Source of the DNA: Oegoconia quadripuncta
Lineage: Eukaryota; Arthropoda; Insecta; Lepidoptera; Autostichidae
DNA: 64,000 bases
Direction of reading: 5' to 3'
NCBI GenBank assembly: GCA_949316235.1
Contig: OX438749.1
Location: 10,062,914-10,126,913 of the forward strand
Shown piece after piece: positions 58,931-64,000 of this stretch. Under the pieces are notes generated by a model that was not told the origin of the DNA, did no database searches, and saw only the letters and a program-made list of their open reading frames with translations. Both the position numbers and the translations under genes were made by a program. Each line of letters starts with the position of its first letter. The stretch's first letter is position 1.

Positions 58931-59041
58931 AAAACTCTACAACAACCCGTAGATTAAATGTAAAGTAGCAAAAAAAAAGTTGTTTATGTGTTGATATACG
59001 AATGGACGTCAATATTCAGCGTTGAGTATGAGCATTTGAGA

Positions 59042-59287
59042 ATAGCTAAATAAATAGCTAAAATAAGTAAATATTTCAGACATTAACACCAATCATCTAG
59101 TCACAAACTGAGCAAAACTTGTGATGTGGGCACTAGATAACGGGTAAACATACATATTTACATAAACATCCATGACTAGGGAATAAATGTTCGTATTACA
59201 CAAACATTTATCCCTAGCTGGATTCGAAACGGCAACCGTTGGATGGTTTCGCAGAGGGGGTCACTATTCACAAACCAATCAATCGTC
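59042..59287 (-). mobile_element. tRNA-headed SINE, family C
   Basis: Minus-strand copy ending at the high-coordinate side in AAACCAATCAATCGTC. The MITE at 59290 begins two bases later. Confidence 0.7.
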
Positions 59288-59289
59288 AA

Positions 59290-59442
59290 TGGTGTCGATT
59301 CGGATGTACACCAACTAAATTAAACTAAACTAAAACCAGTTTAAAAAGTAGTACTGTCTCTTTCTCCCTGGATCAGTACGATGGGACGGCACCACTCCAA
59401 AACTGGTTTTAGTTTAGTTGTTGTACATCCGAATCGACTCCA
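59290..59442 (-). mobile_element. MITE family M2, copy 2, opposite orientation
   Basis: 153 bp with the same terminal arms as 42043-42196. The central segment (GGAGTGGTGCCGTC) is read on the other strand. Confidence 0.8.
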
Positions 59443-59997
59443 CTATGTAGTTAATTATATGTTTTGCAGCTAAATTCGCATTTTTCGGTATGTAGGTACG
59501 TCATTATGGTCACACAAAATACAAGGAAACATTTGACCATTTTGTAAAACTGTTTTTGCCATTTATACAGATAAGTATTCCAATTTTCAACGTAAACTCA
59601 GAAACCAGTTGCTACTTTTTTCTCCAACGCCAACGATGATTATAGTTATCAACTAACATTTCAAAACATTGAGCTACTATTGTCTATCATAATAATATAC
59701 GAGGAGTACAGGTACTCTGGTAAACAGGGACTCACGTGTATTGCCCAAGACCCGCATAACCGGCGTTACGTCACGCACTCGTGTACGGAAACATTAGCGT
59801 GCGAAAACCTTTTTTTTTTCCTTAAAAAACGTGTGTTTGGAAGTAATCGAGTGGCGATTAGACAATTAACGTGTTAACAAGGACCAATAGATGACCTGTG
59901 TAGAGACACATTGTGTTTGTATGAATATTGTAAAACATAGGGGGAGGTAAGGCAGTGTGGATCACTGAAGATATAACTATTTAGGTATTGAAAATCA

Positions 59998-60222
59998 AAA
60001 AACCCGACAGTTGTGGACTGTTGGATTTCTTAGCATAAAATATATCCTATGACACTCCGGGTACCAAGACGAATTTAACGACACCATGCGCTTCGAAATC
60101 GATCAAGCCGCCTAGGCTACAGGATGCGCCAAAGGACCGCTCCTTTGGCGCATCCGTATATACATAAATACATACATACACTCGGAAAACATTACCCTCC
60201 TTCCTTCGGCAATCGGGTAAAA
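59998..60222 (-). repeat. Interspersed repeat, family G, with hairpin
   Basis: ACGACACCATGCGCTTCGAA ... CCCTCCTTCCTTCGGCAATC. The hairpin at 60122-60155 interrupts it. Confidence 0.7.
60122..60155. repeat. Perfect hairpin, 15-bp arms, loop CCGC
   Basis: GGATGCGCCAAAGGA, CCGC, exact inverse. It replaces the AGGAGGTAAC segment expected at this point of the surrounding family G repeat. Confidence 0.8.
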
Positions 60223-60480
60223 AGAAATGAGATTTTAAAGTTCAAACAAATTAATATATCATACTCTACGCTACATATATTTTAGAAAATATCCACAGAT
60301 ATAGACGATATCCATCATCTTATATTAATTTAGTTCTAATGAACGCACAATACATGAACGCAAAAGGACCTTCCGAAAAATAGCAAGTAAGCACATTCGT
60401 CGTGATCAATTCCAAAATAGACCTGTTCAAGCCTTCTTATTTAGCTTTGAAAGGTGTGTTTTTTATGATTCATTGGATAC

Positions 60481-60585
60481 GAGTTGACCACACTCTCACC
60501 TGATGAAAAGTGACGATGTCGTCGACGATGAAGCACGCAATCCCAAGGTTGTTGGATTCAGGAAAGACTTCCATGCCTTTTATTA
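60481..60585 (-). repeat. LINE C-terminus and 3' end fragment, decayed
   Basis: On the minus strand it reads FPESNNLGI, then a damaged segment, then GACATCGTCACTTTTCATCA and GGTGAG. This parallels the end of the 48.45-kb LINE copy (LPESYNLRIF... TCGTCACTTTCCATCAGGTG). Confidence 0.55.
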
Positions 60586-61944
60586 TGTACAATCAAAGTC
60601 AAAAGTATCCTCGTATCTATCTTAGAATCGATTTCCGTTTGACGGCGTACTGTATCGGCGTTACATTCTTACATAATACATACACATTTGCAAGTTATAT
60701 AGATAAAGAACCAATATGTAGACATATCATCACAATATCTGTTTTTTTTTTTTTATCTTGATTTAAAAACCTTGTTCATTAACTTGAACATGTCGGTCTG
60801 TATAGACATTTACCATATAGGTACTAGACCTTATGATTATTAATAGCTAATGACAGTAGCCCGTAAAGCATCCTTGCTTCACTCGAGTAGGGTGAAGATC
60901 ACAATATCTCTGTGAGTGACTTCGTTTCGGAATCGATTAAGAATCAGTAAACCATCATACGTCATCTATCATTCGATCACTCTGGCGAATAGATCGTGGA
61001 AATATTATTGACATCTTTATTATAAAATGTAATACATTGAACATGAAATGTAATACTTGTGATGTTATTTGCATTTGGATATCCGATTGGATTTTCTGAT
61101 ATAATTGTCAAGCATCTAAACAAAAAAAAAATTAGTAATTATTATAAAAATAACACGTCCAGTCCGTTTTTGCCTGAGTCCAATTGGGTAACAGCAAGTG
61201 TAATAACAATCCATAATTTTGATGTTGCTAGTCGCTCAATCGCCTTTATGTTTGATATCAACAATCAAATACATCAGTATAAAATCAAAACAAACTACGA
61301 AAATTGAAAATAATCTTGTTTGAACTGTGCACACGTAGGCATTAAGTAGGCTGGCGGAGAATGAAGTACCTAATCTAAGCAATAATAATCAAATGAAAAA
61401 TGATGGACTGTTTTACCCGCAGGTTCCATATTATCTTCCTTTCCCCTACAAAGTGAGAGGTAGCTATGCGCAGAAGAGGAGACATACCTAAGCATGTTGT
61501 TGTTGTTGTTGTTTTTAAACAACAAGGTATTTTACCCAATGTTGAAATTGTATTACGAAATTATACACATTAGTGAACATAAAATTAATTAAACATGCAC
61601 ATTTCAAAAGAATATAGACGTCTAATGATGTTTATAAATCTTACCGTCAACGTCATAGGATTATTTAACGATAAATCAGAATATTTCTTAATGCCTATTG
61701 TTACTACAAACTAGAAAGAACAGCTTTATTGAATGTGAGACAGCGTGTAAAACGATTGTATACATGCACGTGATAATATTTAGCAAGTCATTAAACATTA
61801 AGATGTAGATGTAGAAGTAATTACTTAGTATTCAGTATGTTTATTGCAGTATCACAAATATAAAGTACATGCTTACGAGTAAAACTAGGTCTTATAATAA
61901 ATATTGGTGATGCCCCGTTGGGGTATGGAAATATTATCTTATAC
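60586..61944. other. AT-rich DNA, nothing recognised
   Basis: Short frames at 60510-60761 and 61059-61307 have no recognisable motif. A TTG/TTC-type simple repeat (GTTGTTGTTGTTG) lies near 61500. Confidence 0.4.
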
Positions 61945-62180
61945 TAGGTTTCCGCCCGCGGCTTCGCCTGCGTGGAATAACTTTATCGCGGTTTGTTTAT
62001 CCCGCGGGAACTGCTCACTTTATCGGGATAAAACTATCCTATATCTTAATTCAGGGTATATTCTACCTATATACCAAATTTCATCCAAATCCGTTCATCT
62101 GTTTCGCCGTGATTGAGCAACAAACAAACAAACAAATAAACAAACATCCAAATTTTCGCGTTTATAATATTAGTAGGATT
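61945..62180 (+). repeat. Interspersed repeat, family H
   Basis: TAGGTTTCCGCCCGCGGCTT ... CATCCAAATCCGTTCATCTG ... TTATAATATTAGTAGGAT. Confidence 0.75.
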
Positions 62181-62411
62181 AAGCGAGGGCCTGACAGTTT
62201 ATTATTTTCTATACTTAACTATAGTTATTGTCACAGTAATTACATATATGTTTCTTAAAGCAGGCGCTGAAGCATCTTAAGAGCCCAAAAATATCATATA
62301 AATACTTTGTTTTATCCTACAGAGGATCGTATAATCGTCACGAGCAAAGTGACATACGCAATGTAAATACAAGAATTAAATTGTTGGTCATGTTAGTTGT
62401 TTACTTAGATC

Positions 62412-62585
62412 GATGACGACTAGTGGAATTTTCATACAAGTGTTATCGTCGTTCAGTCCCGGTTGTTTTAAGCCAAGTCCTAAGTACCTAAAACCACGGA
62501 TTCTCATGGAGATAGATCTAACACGAATCCACCAAACTGGGCACACCACTGGGCCCACGTGTGGAGTATTCTCTCGAGTAAAAAG
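62412..62585 (+). mobile_element. 5S rRNA-derived SINE, family E, 5'-truncated
   Basis: GATGACGACTAGTGGAATTT ... TAAGCCAAGTCCTAAG ... CAAACTGGGCACACCACTGG. Body and tail only. Confidence 0.55.
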
Positions 62586-62690
62586 AGACTGTGCCTTAAC
62601 AATAGTCGGGGCATTAGCTATTGTTGTGATATATGTTTATACAAAGTCATTAATAATTTAAGGGGTTATGCATTTTTTTTTCTTGGATAT

Positions 62691-62922
62691 ATCGCCATCT
62701 AGTTCCACGCTAAGTAACTAGGCTTGTGTTGTGGGTACCAGATGGTTGATACACTACACAAATACATTTTTTTTGTAAATAAATACATATATAAATGAAA
62801 AACGTCCATAACTCGGGTACACATGTCTGAATTCATCAAACAAACATATGCCCCTAGCGGGATTCGAACCCGCGACCTTTTGGTATAGCAGAGTTTCTAA
62901 CCACTACACCAAACAGATCGTC
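62691..62922 (-). mobile_element. tRNA-headed SINE, family B, full length
   Basis: Minus-strand copy with GGGATTCGAACCCGCGACC and CTAACCACTACACCAAACAG. Confidence 0.85.
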
Positions 62923-63285
62923 CCTTCCTTCCCCCCCTTATTCCCTTCTATAATAAGGTTCCTATAGTTTAATTTAGAACTCTCTACGTTAGACTGAAAC
63001 TATGTTCAAAAGGCTACTGCAAAATTGCTGACTACACATTTAGAAAGAAAGAAAAAGTTTCTATTTGACACCATTATTGCTTAGTTCAATTAGAACAACA
63101 TGATGTGTTGGTGCAAAAAAGGCATCCACTCAGCATAATGTCGCGACATTGGACTCCCTAGAGTCAGTGCCGCGAATTTAGATGATCCTTGCACAAGAAC
63201 CGCTTGGCGATATTCAGACCGTATTTTTTTTTGTCAATTATATATTTCCGTACTTGTTTTATCCACTAATACTTCTACTCTCTGT

Positions 63286-63541
63286 GACGACCGATTGGTG
63301 TAATGGATAGTGACCCTGCCAGCGAAACCAACGGTTGCGAGTTCGAATCCCGCGACGAGTAAATGTTTGTGTGATGAATATGAACATTTATTCCTGAGTC
63401 ATGGATGTTAATATAAATGTTTATGTATGTTTACCCGTTATCTAGTATCCATAGTACACGCTTTGCTTAGTTTGGGACTAGATGATTGGTGTAAGTTTCC
63501 GAAATATTTATTTTTATATTTGTTATTTAAAATATTTATTA
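63286..63541 (+). mobile_element. tRNA-headed SINE, family C
   Basis: Same layout as 31.0 kb: GACGACCGATTGGTGTAATG, GCGAGTTCGAATCCCGCG, GTTTGGGACTAGATGATTGG. Confidence 0.8.
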
Positions 63542-64000
63542 TACCACACTAATAATACCTACGTTTCATGCTCATTCTTCCCTAAGTAGTAAGCTTTGTG
63601 AGTGAGTAAGCGAGCATTAATATTAAATATAAAATTAAGCGATTAGCTAAATTGCTTAACGCATAGAAAATCAATAGTTTGCTGTTTTAAGAATTCGTGA
63701 AAATTACGCGCGTTAAGGAGTGAAGTTTGACTAACTGCTAATTAACAAGTAAGAGAAGAGTTCTGATATCGCGCTATTATGTAAGAAGCGTCCTAACTAC
63801 CGAACAAATAATTAAAATTTTGTCTGCTATTCAGAAAAATGACATTTTTTTTTTAATAAAACTACACCCTTGCCTTCTACTACCTCCTAAGTTTTATAGA
63901 AATTCTCTAAAAACTTGTGACTGCAGTGACATATAAACGATTTATCTATCTGTCCTTGCTCAGTCTTTCTGTTGCCGTGGTCATAAATCAAGTAATTATA

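Overview
The window looks like noncoding and repeat-rich DNA from a moth or butterfly (Lepidoptera). It is AT-rich and carries many short interspersed repeats of lepidopteran type: several tRNA-headed SINEs, a SINE with a 5S-rRNA-like head, 3' ends of non-LTR retrotransposons (RTE-like and Jockey/CR1-like), TA-flanked foldback MITEs and one pogo-like DNA transposon. The species cannot be named from the sequence alone. No long host protein-coding gene is visible. Most of the open frames longer than 60 codons are chance frames or lie inside repeats.

Layout. 0-8 kb: repeats in AT-rich DNA, including a 391-bp foldback MITE (5.26-5.65 kb) and a tRNA-SINE with a perfect 12-bp target-site duplication (7.1-7.4 kb). 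8.37-10.26 kb: a complete-ended but coding-dead pogo-like transposon with TA duplication, terminal repeats and repeated subterminal motifs. 10-28 kb: scattered repeats, a weak Harbinger-like remnant (16 kb), a MITE (17.6-18.1 kb), RTE remnants and SINEs. 28.6-29.25 kb: a CpG-rich block followed by a short ATG-containing segment and a consensus splice donor, the best candidate for the 5' end of a host gene. 29-48 kb: SINE and LINE copies, a 263-residue LINE reverse-transcriptase C-terminus (36.3-37.1 kb) with a 47-bp tandem-repeat tail, a 69-bp tandem array (37.6-38.0 kb), a pair of near-perfect hairpins (43.56-43.67 kb) and an (AC)n tract of about 160 bp (45.2 kb). 48-51 kb: further LINE debris.

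51.0-53.4 kb is the most notable region. It holds an intact two-exon gene for a 394-residue tyrosine recombinase with the full catalytic set (Arg, Lys candidate, His-x-x-Arg, Trp, Tyr). No reverse transcriptase lies beside it, so it fits a Crypton-type element or a domesticated derivative rather than a DIRS retroelement. An 18/19-bp inverted repeat brackets the gene, and a strong two-tier hairpin lies 87 bp past its stop codon. 53.5-64 kb returns to SINEs, MITEs, an RTE remnant and AT-rich DNA.

How the parts relate: the tRNA-headed family D and the 5S-headed family E share a 3' tail that also occurs alone as LINE-like fragments, which suggests one LINE mobilised both. Several perfect hairpins with 4-6 nt loops resemble template-switch scars rather than genes.
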